In this document: positions 1-5,452 of the stretch, piece by piece
Layout of the letters: the number at the start of each line of letters is the position of its first letter
Position numbering within the stretch: position 1 is the first letter of the stretch
Source: Planktomarina sp.
GTDB lineage: Bacteria > Pseudomonadota > Alphaproteobacteria > Rhodobacterales > Rhodobacteraceae
Assembly: GCA_022425445.1 (NCBI GenBank)
Contig: JAKMFM010000256.1
Coordinates: 1 to 9,141, forward strand
Length of the DNA stretch: 9,141 nucleotides
Direction of reading: 5' to 3'
The notes under the pieces: model-generated
Told to the model about the DNA's origin: nothing
The model's database searches: none
What the model saw: the letters and a program-made list of their open reading frames with translations, nothing else
Program-made: the position numbers and the translations under genes

Positions 1-686
1 GTCTTGCAAAAATCCCAACCGCCATACCGCGTGGGTTGAATCTGGGCGCCAATAAAGACAGCGCAGACCGGGCCAATGATTTTGGCCAAGTGCTCACACA
101 GGCCGCCGCGCATATTGATTTCGCAACGGTGAATATCTCATCTCCCAATACCGAAAAGCTCCGTGATCTTCAGGGAAAAGCCGCTTTGGAGGATCTGTTG
201 GGCCGGGTGAATACAGCCAATGCAAATCTGACCAACCCGCTGCCTATCTTCTTAAAAATCGCACCGGATCTCACCGATGCAGAAATCCAGGATATCGCGG
301 ATCTGGCGCGCGCAGCCGGGCTTGCAGCCATTATCTGCACCAACACCACTTTGGACAGGCACGGGCTGGCCTCTGGACAGCGCCAGGAAACCGGTGGCTT
401 GTCGGGACGACCTCTATTTGAAAAATCTACGCGCATATTAGCCAAAATGCGCCAAGCCACCGGGGGCGAGATAGATCTGGTCGGCGTGGGCGGCATTGGA
501 TCGGCGCAGGACGCCTATGCAAAGATCACTGCCGGAGCCTGCGCCGTGCAGATCTATTCTGCCATGGTGTACCAAGGATTATCCTTGGTGCCGCGCATTG
601 CAAATGGCCTCAATCAGCTTTTGGCCGAAAACGGATATGAGCAGCTCGATCAAGCCATTGGCACGGCCACGCAAGACTGGCTCTAA
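1..686 (+). CDS. pyrD: Dihydroorotate dehydrogenase (quinone), class 2, 3' part
   Basis: Oxidises dihydroorotate to orotate with FMN and passes electrons to membrane quinone, the fourth step of pyrimidine synthesis. The gene runs off the left edge; the frame is open from base 3, so about 227 C-terminal residues of a protein usually near 350 are present, and the N-terminal membrane-associating helices are missing. Seen in sequence: LGANKDS just inside the edge, then TVNISSPNT at about 126-152, where the second Ser matches the catalytic Ser of class 2 enzymes (Cys in class 1). Further on are LKIAPDLTD, the ICTNTT motif, GGLSGRPLFEKS, and the C-terminal phosphate-binding part VGVGGIGSAQDAY plus AVQIYSAMVYQG. 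The TTG at position 36 is internal, not a start. It ends 21 bp from the convergent MATE gene. Class 2 assignment follows from Ser at the catalytic position and the LGANKDS region. Confidence 0.96.
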   Translation, partial: LAKIPTAIPRGLNLGANKDSADRANDFGQVLTQAAAHIDFATVNISSPNTEKLRDLQGKAALEDLLGRVNTANANLTNPLPIFLKIAPDLTDAEIQDIADLARAAGLAAIICTNTTLDRHGLASGQRQETGGLSGRPLFEKSTRILAKMRQATGGEIDLVGVGGIGSAQDAYAKITAGACAVQIYSAMVYQGLSLVPRIANGLNQLLAENGYEQLDQAIGTATQDWL

Positions 687-707
687 CCCAAGGCTCCAGA
701 GGGACGA

Positions 708-2030
708 TTACGGCGCAGCAGCAACGCGTTCAAGGGCGGGATAGCGAAATGCCAAACTGACGCCGCGCAGGATGAAAAACCCATTTATTGCCATCCAAAG
801 CCCATGGTTGCCAAAACTTGGCAACAGCGAGAGCACCAGACCGCTGTAGCCTAAGAACGACAGGATCATCATGTTGCGCATATCCTGAGTGCGGGTTGCG
901 CCGATAAAAACCCCATCAAGCATCCAGGCCAAGGCGCCCAAAAGCGGAGCGGCCACCATATGCGGCAGATACAGGCGTGCCGCCGCCTGCACAGCGGGAT
1001 CTTTGGCCATCACATCAATCACAAAAGGCCCGACGATCCAGAACCCTGCGGCCAGGACCAAAGCCGACCCAAAAGCCCAAACTGCTGTCACCGATGCGCC
1101 CCGCCGCAATTGAGCCACAGCTCTCGCGCCCATGGCTTGGCCCACCAAGGACTCCGCCGCAAACACAAAGCCATCCATGGCATAAGAAGCGAGGTAAACA
1201 AATTGCAGCAAAACTTGATTGGCCGCCAAGGTGACATCACCAAGCTCGGCCCCAAAAAATAAAAAGCTAACGAAGCCCGCTTGCAGAAGCACTGAACGAA
1301 TTAAAATATCGCCATTCACCTGCATCATGTGAATCAGACGACGGCGGTTAACGATCTGCTGCCACAAAGACAACGCCAAGCCGCGAAAGACCTGGCGGCA
1401 GAGATACAGACCCAGACCCAGCCCACTCCACTCGGCAATCAGCGTCGCCACTGCCACCCCTTCGACCCCAAGACCTAATCCCAGCACAAACCAGAAGTCT
1501 AAGATGATATTCGTCACATTCATGAAGAGTTGAACCATCAGCACAGCACGGGTGCGCTCTTGTGCAATCAGCCACCCGCTGAGGCCATAAATTGCGATCG
1601 CCGCCGGTGCAGACCAAACGCGAATGGACATATAGGCCCGCGCCAAACCCTCCACTTCCGCAGAGGCCGGGGCAATCCAAAAGGCGCCGGCAAAAATGGG
1701 TATCTGAAACGTGATAAAAGCCGTTCCGGCGAGCACACCAATACCGATGCTACGAAAGAACAGTGCGCGGACTTCTTGCGCGTCCTCACCGCCCAAAGCT
1801 TGGCTGGTTAGACCCACGGTGCCCATACGCAAAAATCCAAAAATCCAATAAAGCGCACCCAAAATAATGGCGCCAATGCCCACCGCGCCGATGGGCGCTG
1901 CTCCGCCCATTTGGCCAATCACGCCGGTGTCCACCGCACCTAAGATTGGCACGGTCGCATTGGAAATCACTATCGGCAGGGCAATCGACAAAACACGCTT
2001 ATGCGTTATGCCGTAGGTCGGGTCAGCCAT
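708..2030 (-). CDS. MATE family efflux transporter, DinF-like
   Basis: A 440-residue inner-membrane protein with about 12 hydrophobic segments, the normal length for MATE transporters, which extrude organic cations or other small molecules in exchange for H+ or Na+. The N-terminal pattern (PIVISNATVPILGAVDTGVIG, an Asp in the first helix at about residue 34, followed by a glycine- and alanine-rich helix 2 and GTVGLTSQALG) is typical of the DinF/NorM group. The second half restarts near VNGDILIRS (about residue 238), the expected pseudo-repeat of the fold. Substrate cannot be predicted. The start ATG overlaps the stop of the upstream thioesterase by 8 bp (ATGGCTGA) and has no convincing RBS of its own, which suggests translational coupling. 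It is the last gene of the leftward unit and converges with pyrD; I see no terminator hairpin in the 21-bp gap. Confidence 0.93.
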   Translation of the reverse strand: MADPTYGITHKRVLSIALPIVISNATVPILGAVDTGVIGQMGGAAPIGAVGIGAIILGALYWIFGFLRMGTVGLTSQALGGEDAQEVRALFFRSIGIGVLAGTAFITFQIPIFAGAFWIAPASAEVEGLARAYMSIRVWSAPAAIAIYGLSGWLIAQERTRAVLMVQLFMNVTNIILDFWFVLGLGLGVEGVAVATLIAEWSGLGLGLYLCRQVFRGLALSLWQQIVNRRRLIHMMQVNGDILIRSVLLQAGFVSFLFFGAELGDVTLAANQVLLQFVYLASYAMDGFVFAAESLVGQAMGARAVAQLRRGASVTAVWAFGSALVLAAGFWIVGPFVIDVMAKDPAVQAAARLYLPHMVAAPLLGALAWMLDGVFIGATRTQDMRNMMILSFLGYSGLVLSLLPSFGNHGLWMAINGFFILRGVSLAFRYPALERVAAAP

Positions 2031-2523
2031 GGCGTTGCGGCATCAAGAAATGTCCAGATGCCTGAGCAAAGAGGCGATCTCGATTGTCTTGCCAAGCGCC
2101 AACATGCACTGACGCATAGCGCCGCCCCGAACGGTTGACGCGCGCCCGCGCATAGGCATCTCTCGGCAGACCAGTGCGGAGGTAGTCAACGGTAAAATCA
2201 ATCGTTTTTGGCAGGACCAAAGCGCCGTTCTGCACCGCCTCGACATCCAATCTTTCCGCTTCGATATCATTCCAAAGCGTGCTCCAAGACAGGCCGATGA
2301 TCGCAGTGATCTCCAAAAACGCTGCGGTTGCCCCGCCATGGAGCGCAGGCAGTATCGGGTTGCCGATAAGATCTTCATGGAACCCCATGGTCGCCGTGAG
2401 CTCATCCCCATGTCGGTCAAAGCGCACGCCCAAAAACTCAATATAGGGCACTTGGTTGACGATGACCGACAAGGCGAGATCGCGACGGCGTTTGACTTGA
2501 GTGACAGGTTCTGGCCGGCTCAT
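2023..2523 (-). CDS. PaaI-like hotdog-fold thioesterase (second of tandem pair)
   Basis: A 166-residue protein of the PaaI/acyl-CoA thioesterase hotdog superfamily, cytoplasmic, expected to hydrolyse an acyl- or aryl-CoA thioester. The signature LIGNPILPALHGG (residues 52-64) places the HGG motif at the N-cap of the central hotdog helix; seven residues after the final Gly is Glu71 (AAFLEITA), the place where PaaI-type enzymes carry an acidic catalytic residue. The C-terminal half (IDFTVDYLRTG, ARVNRSGRRYASVHV) fits the strands of the hotdog sheet. It is a clear paralogue of the neighbour upstream, which has Asp at that position. A basic N-terminal tail (VKRRRD) makes it about 20 residues longer than its partner. 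Its ATG overlaps the upstream stop by 4 bp (ATGA), and its own stop overlaps the MATE start, so the three genes are very probably cotranscribed. Substrate unknown. Confidence 0.88.
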   Translation of the reverse strand: MSRPEPVTQVKRRRDLALSVIVNQVPYIEFLGVRFDRHGDELTATMGFHEDLIGNPILPALHGGATAAFLEITAIIGLSWSTLWNDIEAERLDVEAVQNGALVLPKTIDFTVDYLRTGLPRDAYARARVNRSGRRYASVHVGAWQDNRDRLFAQASGHFLMPQRHG

Positions 2524-2948
2524 GGGCTGGCCTTCGCAACGGTAAACGCACCTGTCGCTGTCGCAACGGGGCGGTCTGTATCCTCATCGCAGGCAGTGGC
2601 ACGCACAAAGGCGACAGTCCGGGTGACATGATAGCACTCAGCCGTCGCCGTGATGGTCTGGCCCGGAGTAGCTGGCCGCATGTAGTCAATACGCAGATCC
2701 AAAGTCGCCGTGCCCAGTCCCGCGAGGGGATGGGCAACCACAGCGGCCCCACCCGCCGTATCCATCAAAGCAGATACAGCACCGCCATGAATCACCTTTG
2801 TCACCGGGTCACCGATAAGGGCGGAATCGTAGGGCATGGAAATAATCGCGCGACCGTCACCCAACTCTTTAAGCTGCATGCCCAGTCGGCGTGAATGGGG
2901 AATGGCGTCAATGAACTGACGCGCGGCTGTCATCTGGTCTTGTGTCAT
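2520..2948 (-). CDS. PaaI-like hotdog-fold thioesterase (first of tandem pair)
   Basis: A 142-residue hotdog-fold thioesterase, first gene of the leftward unit. Seen in sequence: SALIGDPVTKVIHGGAVSA with HGG at residues 54-56, Asp63 in ALMDTAGG (the usual acidic residue of PaaI-type enzymes), then ATLDLRIDYMRPA and TRTVAFVRATA for the later strands, and a C-terminal ATATGAFTV strand. Length is typical for the PaaI family. Known family members cleave aryl-CoA or medium-chain acyl-CoA; the real substrate here is not deducible. There is no recognisable Shine-Dalgarno before the ATG at 2948, but a TTGGCA/AATAAC pair sits at a distance that would place transcription start on the ATG itself, so a leaderless transcript is possible. 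The gene is divergent from mntX across a 118-bp region. Confidence 0.9.
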   Translation of the reverse strand: MTQDQMTAARQFIDAIPHSRRLGMQLKELGDGRAIISMPYDSALIGDPVTKVIHGGAVSALMDTAGGAAVVAHPLAGLGTATLDLRIDYMRPATPGQTITATAECYHVTRTVAFVRATACDEDTDRPVATATGAFTVAKASP

Positions 2949-2953
2949 AAGGT

Positions 2954-2982
2954 GTTATTGAGCCTGCGCCGCTGATTGCCAA
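2954..2982 (-). promoter_or_regulatory. Candidate promoter of the thioesterase-MATE unit, possibly leaderless
   Basis: On the minus strand, TTGGCA (2982-2977, 5 of 6 to the consensus -35) is followed after 17 bases by AATAAC (2959-2954, 4 of 6 to the -10). Five bases later comes the ATG at 2948, so transcription would begin on or next to the start codon. This agrees with the absence of an RBS there, but it is a pattern match only. Confidence 0.35.
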
Positions 2983-2994
2983 GCGCTTTATTTG

Positions 2995-3017
2995 CACTTG
3001 CGAATTATTCTCAATTG
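2995..3017. promoter_or_regulatory. Fur/Mur-type operator (7-1-7 dyad) upstream of mntX
   Basis: The core TGCGAATTATTCTCA at 2999-3013 matches the Fur-family 7-1-7 palindrome TGAGAAT-N-ATTCTCA at every base but one (C at 3001). Symmetry continues outward: 2998/3014, 2996/3016 and 2995/3017 also pair, giving 9 of 11 matched positions per arm. In Roseobacters the Fur homologue Mur responds to manganese and represses manganese uptake genes, including mntX, through such sites; which protein binds here is inferred. The dyad lies between the candidate -35 and -10 of mntX, a repressing position. It is also upstream of the divergent thioesterase unit but outside its candidate promoter. Confidence 0.72.
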
Positions 3018-3026
3018 AAATATGAC
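2998..3026 (+). promoter_or_regulatory. Candidate mntX promoter overlapping the operator
   Basis: TTGCGA (2998-3003) and TATGAC (3021-3026), each 4 of 6 to consensus, are 17 bases apart and bracket the dyad. Transcription would begin near 3033, downstream of the ATG at 3022, which therefore could not be the start codon; this supports the GTG start at 3067. An alternative -35, TTGCAC at 2992-2997, has no better -10. Confidence 0.4.
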
Positions 3027-3053
3027 CTGCAGCATGACCACAAAGTCCAATGC

Positions 3054-3058
3054 GGAGA
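3054..3058 (+). promoter_or_regulatory. Ribosome binding site that decides the mntX start
   Basis: GGAGA sits 8 bases before the in-frame GTG at 3067. No comparable purine run precedes the in-frame ATGs at 3022 or 3034, and the ATG at 3076 is too far from this site. I therefore take GTG 3067 as the start. Confidence 0.65.
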
Positions 3059-3066
3059 CATTCATC

Positions 3067-4176
3067 GTGTCAGATATGCTCGGCCCATTTCGAAGCCGCA
3101 GACTGCTGCTTTTGTGCCTATTTTTGGTTCTCGCCCTCGCTCCAGGACCCGTCGGGCATCTTACCCGTGGCCTGATGGTGGATGCCTATGTGCAAGTTTC
3201 GGCATTTGTCGCCGCGACCTTGCTTCTGTTTTATGGCGCGGAGCGGGTGTTTCGATATGATATTGGAGCGGCGTTGAAAAAATCCAAAGGGTTTCAAGTT
3301 CCCTTGGCTGCTCTTTTGGGCACAACGCCCGGCTGCGGCGGCGCTGTGGTTGTGGTGGCGGCTTATTCTTCGGGCAATGTCAGTTTCGGCGCCGTAGTCG
3401 CCACTCTGACCGCCACCATGGGGGATGCTGCGTTTTTGCTGATCGCAACCCGTCCGGATGCGGCGCTGGTTGTTTTGCCCCTGTCCTTCGGTGTTGGCAT
3501 TCTGTCGGGATGGTTGGTCGATCGCTTCAATCGCTTTGATCTCACACCCGACAGCTCGGGGCATTGCGAAATTGCCCCAATCATTGGTCGTACACGTTGG
3601 AAAGACTACGCATATGTCGGCCTCACCCTGCCTGGGTTGGTCTTTGGGGTCACACAGGTGACGGGCGCTGACATCATTGCAATTTTTGGCACGGGTTTAA
3701 TTTTCCCTCTCGCCCTTGCTGGTAGTTTTCTCGGACTGTTCATCTGGGCGACCTCTCCGCTGAAAGCCATGACAAATATTGCCGACCATCCTTTGACCCG
3801 TGTGGCTGAGGAGACCTCCTTCATTTCGATCTGGGTTATCATCGCCTATCTGAGCTATAGTTACGCCGAAACCTTTGGCGGGTTTGATTTGCAAGCCGCC
3901 TTCGGAACCATCGGGGTGCTCTTGCCGCTGATCGCAGTCTTAGTTGGCTTTGTTCCAGGATGCGGACCGCAAGTTTTGGTCGCCACGCTCTACCTCAATG
4001 GCGTTTTGCCCTTCGCAGCCCTGATCGGCAATGCGATCTCTAATGACGGGGATGCGCTCTTCCCAGCCATTGCCCTGAACCCGCGCGCAGCTCTCATCGC
4101 CACAGGCTATTCGGCTCTTCCAGCCCTGGTCGTAGCGTATGGATTTTACAGCCTCGCGCCGGGCTTCATGAACTGA
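3067..4176 (+). CDS. mntX: MntX-type manganese transporter (10-11 TM, ArsP_2-like family)
   Basis: A 369-residue, very hydrophobic inner-membrane protein with about ten membrane segments. It resembles the marine MntX family (Pfam ArsP_2, named as a putative heavy-metal exporter), shown in Roseovarius nubinhibens to import Mn2+ under Mur repression; I recognise it by overall pattern. This is not the unrelated Neisseria exporter also called MntX. Two homologous halves are visible: TTPGCGG (PGCG at 88-91) with GDAAF (119-123), and FVPGCGP (PGCG at 297-300) with GDALF (328-332). Spacing is the same in both, 31 residues from the P to the G, so the Cys and Asp of each half are likely transport-site residues (inference). 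The GTG start is chosen for its RBS and because an operator and promoter occupy the ground before it; starting at 3022 would add 15 poorly hydrophobic residues. Repression by metal fits import better than export. Confidence 0.8.
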   Translation: MSDMLGPFRSRRLLLLCLFLVLALAPGPVGHLTRGLMVDAYVQVSAFVAATLLLFYGAERVFRYDIGAALKKSKGFQVPLAALLGTTPGCGGAVVVVAAYSSGNVSFGAVVATLTATMGDAAFLLIATRPDAALVVLPLSFGVGILSGWLVDRFNRFDLTPDSSGHCEIAPIIGRTRWKDYAYVGLTLPGLVFGVTQVTGADIIAIFGTGLIFPLALAGSFLGLFIWATSPLKAMTNIADHPLTRVAEETSFISIWVIIAYLSYSYAETFGGFDLQAAFGTIGVLLPLIAVLVGFVPGCGPQVLVATLYLNGVLPFAALIGNAISNDGDALFPAIALNPRAALIATGYSALPALVVAYGFYSLAPGFMN

Positions 4177-4180
4177 TCGC

Positions 4181-4211
4181 TTGACCGTCCACTCTAGTGC
4201 AATACTATGCG
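4181..4211 (+). promoter_or_regulatory. Candidate promoter of the first MerR gene
   Basis: TTGACC (4181-4186) lies in the 47-bp gap between mntX and the first MerR gene. It can pair with TACTAT (4203-4208) at 16 bases or TATGCG (4206-4211) at 19 bases; the long spacing is typical of promoters activated by MerR proteins. A short dyad CACT-CT-AGTG (4190-4199) lies in the spacer. Autoregulation is possible but the evidence is weak. Confidence 0.3.
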
Positions 4212-4223
4212 AGAGGGGGAAGC

Positions 4224-4592
4224 ATGAAACAAGAAAACCTATCATTCAAAGACATGTGTGCGCATTTCGATGTGACCCCACGCACCCTGCGCTATTATGA
4301 ATACATTGAGCTTTTGCAGCCCACAAGGATAGGGCGCGCCCGCTTTTACAGCCCGCGTGAAGTGGCGCGCATGACTTTGATTATGCGTGGCCGGCGATTT
4401 GGGTTCAGCCTTGAGGAGCTGCGCCAATGGTTACAGATCTATGATAGAGAAGGCAGCACGGCGCAGATGCAAGCCTGGCTTCCAATCGCGCAAGAAAAAT
4501 TAGCCCTTTTGAAACAGCAGCAAGAAGACCTCAAAGGCGCAATCACAGATCTTTCGACAATGATCGACACAATTTCAGCGGAGCTGCCCTAG
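4224..4592 (+). CDS. MerR family transcriptional regulator (first of pair)
   Basis: A 122-residue MerR-type DNA-binding protein. The helix-turn-helix spans about residues 5-25 (FKDMCAHFDVTPRTLRYYE), the wing and second helix pair 34-72 (ARFYSPREVARM, MRGRRFGFSLEELRQWL), and residues 81-118 form a Gln/Lys/Leu-rich coiled coil for dimerisation. There is no C-terminal Cys cluster, so it is unlikely to be a metal or redox sensor despite its place next to mntX. It aligns with the second MerR at about 39 of 67 positions by eye and belongs to the same LiuR-like group known to control branched-chain acyl-CoA and fatty-acid catabolism. The ATG at 4224 follows a strong GAGGGGGA RBS; the GTG at 4197 in the same frame lacks one. 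Likely job (inference): partner or rival of the second MerR in controlling the downstream beta-oxidation operon. Confidence 0.9.
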   Translation: MKQENLSFKDMCAHFDVTPRTLRYYEYIELLQPTRIGRARFYSPREVARMTLIMRGRRFGFSLEELRQWLQIYDREGSTAQMQAWLPIAQEKLALLKQQQEDLKGAITDLSTMIDTISAELP

Positions 4593-4726
4593 TTTCGACG
4601 CTTTTAGGACAAAAATAGGCAAAATATTGACAAAAAGTTATATATTTCGCCAATTTTATTTACCTAATTCTATGTTGACGTCAACGGAAGGACAGAAGCT
4701 TCCCATTTTATTTCTAGGGTGACCAG
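4593..4726 (+). promoter_or_regulatory. AT-rich leader and promoter region of the second MerR gene
   Basis: This 134-bp gap is much richer in A and T than its surroundings. It contains a perfect -35 hexamer TTGACA at 4627-4632, but no good -10 at 17 bases; the best TATAAT-like string, TATATT at 4641-4646, is too close to it. GACAAAAA occurs twice, at 4608-4615 and 4629-4636, 21 bp apart or two helical turns. Downstream are the palindrome at 4674-4685 and a small inverted repeat, GGAAG 4686-4690 with CTTCC 4699-4703. The region probably drives the second MerR gene and perhaps the whole beta-oxidation operon; the exact promoter is not resolved. Confidence 0.5.
4674..4685. promoter_or_regulatory. 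Perfect palindrome GTTGACGTCAAC, candidate MerR operator
   Basis: A 12-bp perfect palindrome centred on ACGT, 42 bp before the second MerR start. ACGT-centred dyads fit what I recall of LiuR-type MerR sites in proteobacteria, so this may be the operator for one or both MerR proteins. Which one binds is unknown. No second copy of the full 12-mer was noticed in the window. Confidence 0.45.
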
Positions 4727-5116
4727 ATGGAAAAGACGCAAACGATCCAACAAATGTGCGCGAGCTTTGGCGTCACGGCGCGCACTTTGCGGTTTTACGA
4801 ATCCAAAGAACTGCTCTCCCCAAAGCGACAGGGGACCCGACGTCTATTCACCCGTCGCGACAGCGCCCGGCTCAAGCTGATCCTACGCGGCAAACGCTTT
4901 GGCTTCAGTCTCGAGGAAATACGCCAACTCCTAGACATGTACGACATTGGAGACGGGCAAGCCACGCAACTGCAAGAAACCTATCGCATTGCTTGCGCAC
5001 GCTTGGAGCATATGCAGAACCAGCGCGATGAGCTCAATGACGCCATTAACGAATTGAAAGCCCAATTGGACTGGGGCCGACAATTGCTACAGCAAAAGAG
5101 GTACAGCATCGAGTAA
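4727..5116 (+). CDS. MerR family transcriptional regulator, LiuR-like (second of pair)
   Basis: A 129-residue MerR-type regulator. The N-terminal helix-turn-helix (IQQMCASFGVTARTLRFYE, residues 7-25) is followed by the wing (RRLFTRRDSARLK) and LILRGKRFGFSLEEIRQLL (51-69), a stretch that closely resembles LiuR/GnyR regulators of acyl-CoA catabolism. Residues 79-125 form a coiled coil (LEHMQNQRDELNDAINELKAQL) with no effector-binding domain beyond it; no metal-binding Cys pattern is present. It lies 30 bp before the acyl-CoA dehydrogenase, so it is the more likely direct regulator of that operon. The RBS is modest (GGGTGA, 4 bases before the ATG). Ligand by family analogy would be an acyl-CoA; this is inference. 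It could act as a heterodimer with the other MerR protein. Confidence 0.92.
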   Translation: MEKTQTIQQMCASFGVTARTLRFYESKELLSPKRQGTRRLFTRRDSARLKLILRGKRFGFSLEEIRQLLDMYDIGDGQATQLQETYRIACARLEHMQNQRDELNDAINELKAQLDWGRQLLQQKRYSIE

Positions 5117-5130
5117 GCTCCCAAGCTCCC
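5115..5130 (+). repeat. Tandem 8-bp repeat after the second MerR stop
   Basis: AAGCTCCC occurs twice in direct succession, overlapping the TAA stop of the MerR gene and ending just before the AAAGGA RBS (5135-5140) of the next gene. It lengthens the spacer by one unit; probably a slippage duplication of no function. Confidence 0.6.
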
Positions 5131-5146
5131 AGCCAAAGGATCCCCG

Positions 5147-5449
5147 ATGACAACCTACAGCGCGCCCGTAAAGGATCAGCAATTCATCTTGCACGAAGTC
5201 CTGCGGCTCTCTCAATCAAATATCCCGGGCTATGGTGATCTCGATCCGGCGTTCACCGAGGCAATATTTAACGAATCTGGCAAGCTGGCCAGCGCCGTCA
5301 TCGCGCCCTTGAATGCCATTGGCGATCGTAAAGGCTGCACCTGGAACGCCGGCGCGGTGCATACACCTGCCGGGTTCAAAAACGCCTTCGAAGAGCTCAA
5401 AGCTGGCGGCTGGGCCGGAATTGATATGCCGGAACAATATGGCGGGTAA
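5147..5449 (+). CDS. Acyl-CoA dehydrogenase, N-terminal fragment before a premature stop
   Basis: The first 100 residues of a long FadE-type acyl-CoA dehydrogenase. The start is firm: AAAGGA lies 6 bases upstream of the ATG. Residues 1-35 (TTYSAPVKDQQFILHEVL) match the short N-terminal extension of the ~590-residue acyl-CoA dehydrogenases, and residues 36-100 begin the helical N-terminal domain (AFTEAIFNESGKLASAVIAPLN, then GGWAGIDMPEQYGG). Homologues normally continue with Gln after this Y-G-G; here the codon is TAA, one C-to-T change from CAA. The same frame resumes at once as the next entry. Alone this piece lacks the FAD site and the catalytic base, so it is inactive unless it assembles with the downstream product. 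Treat this and the next entry as one interrupted gene (5147-6928, 593 codons before the final stop, counting the TAA). Confidence 0.85.
   Translation: MTTYSAPVKDQQFILHEVLRLSQSNIPGYGDLDPAFTEAIFNESGKLASAVIAPLNAIGDRKGCTWNAGAVHTPAGFKNAFEELKAGGWAGIDMPEQYGG
5447..5449 (+). other. In-frame TAA interrupting the acyl-CoA dehydrogenase
   Basis: Codon 101 of the gene is TAA where the family has Gln in Y-G-G-Q. Reading continues in the same frame with TCC, then ATG at 5453. The base after the stop is T, which in E. coli gives efficient termination, so readthrough is not favoured. A G-rich run (GGCGGG, ending 6 bases before the ATG at 5453) might help ribosomes restart there. Confidence 0.9.
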
Positions 5450-5452
5450 TCC

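Noticed and set aside
687..707. Bidirectional terminator between pyrD and the MATE gene
   Set aside because: No stem of useful length and no T-run in the 21-bp gap.
496..744. Plus-strand open frame overlapping the pyrD end
   Set aside because: It is out of frame with pyrD, which shows conserved motifs to its stop, and it has no family pattern.
3022..3066. ATG at 3022 as the mntX start
   Set aside because: It has no RBS, overlaps the candidate -10 and sits 8 bases from the operator core; GTG 3067 has a good RBS.
3067..4176. Arsenic permease (ArsP/ArsB) assignment
   Set aside because: The family name only echoes ArsP. There are no ars genes or ArsR nearby, and the Fur/Mur-like operator and MntX-type motifs point to manganese.
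4224..4592. First MerR as a metal sensor controlling mntX
   Set aside because: The C-terminal part has no Cys or His cluster, the gene lies downstream of mntX, and its closest relative here precedes the fatty-acid operon.
5447..5449. Programmed stop-codon readthrough or recoded TAA
   Set aside because: TAA followed by T is a strong terminator context, no recoding element is visible, and other genes in the window, such as pyrD and the thiolase, end normally in TAA.
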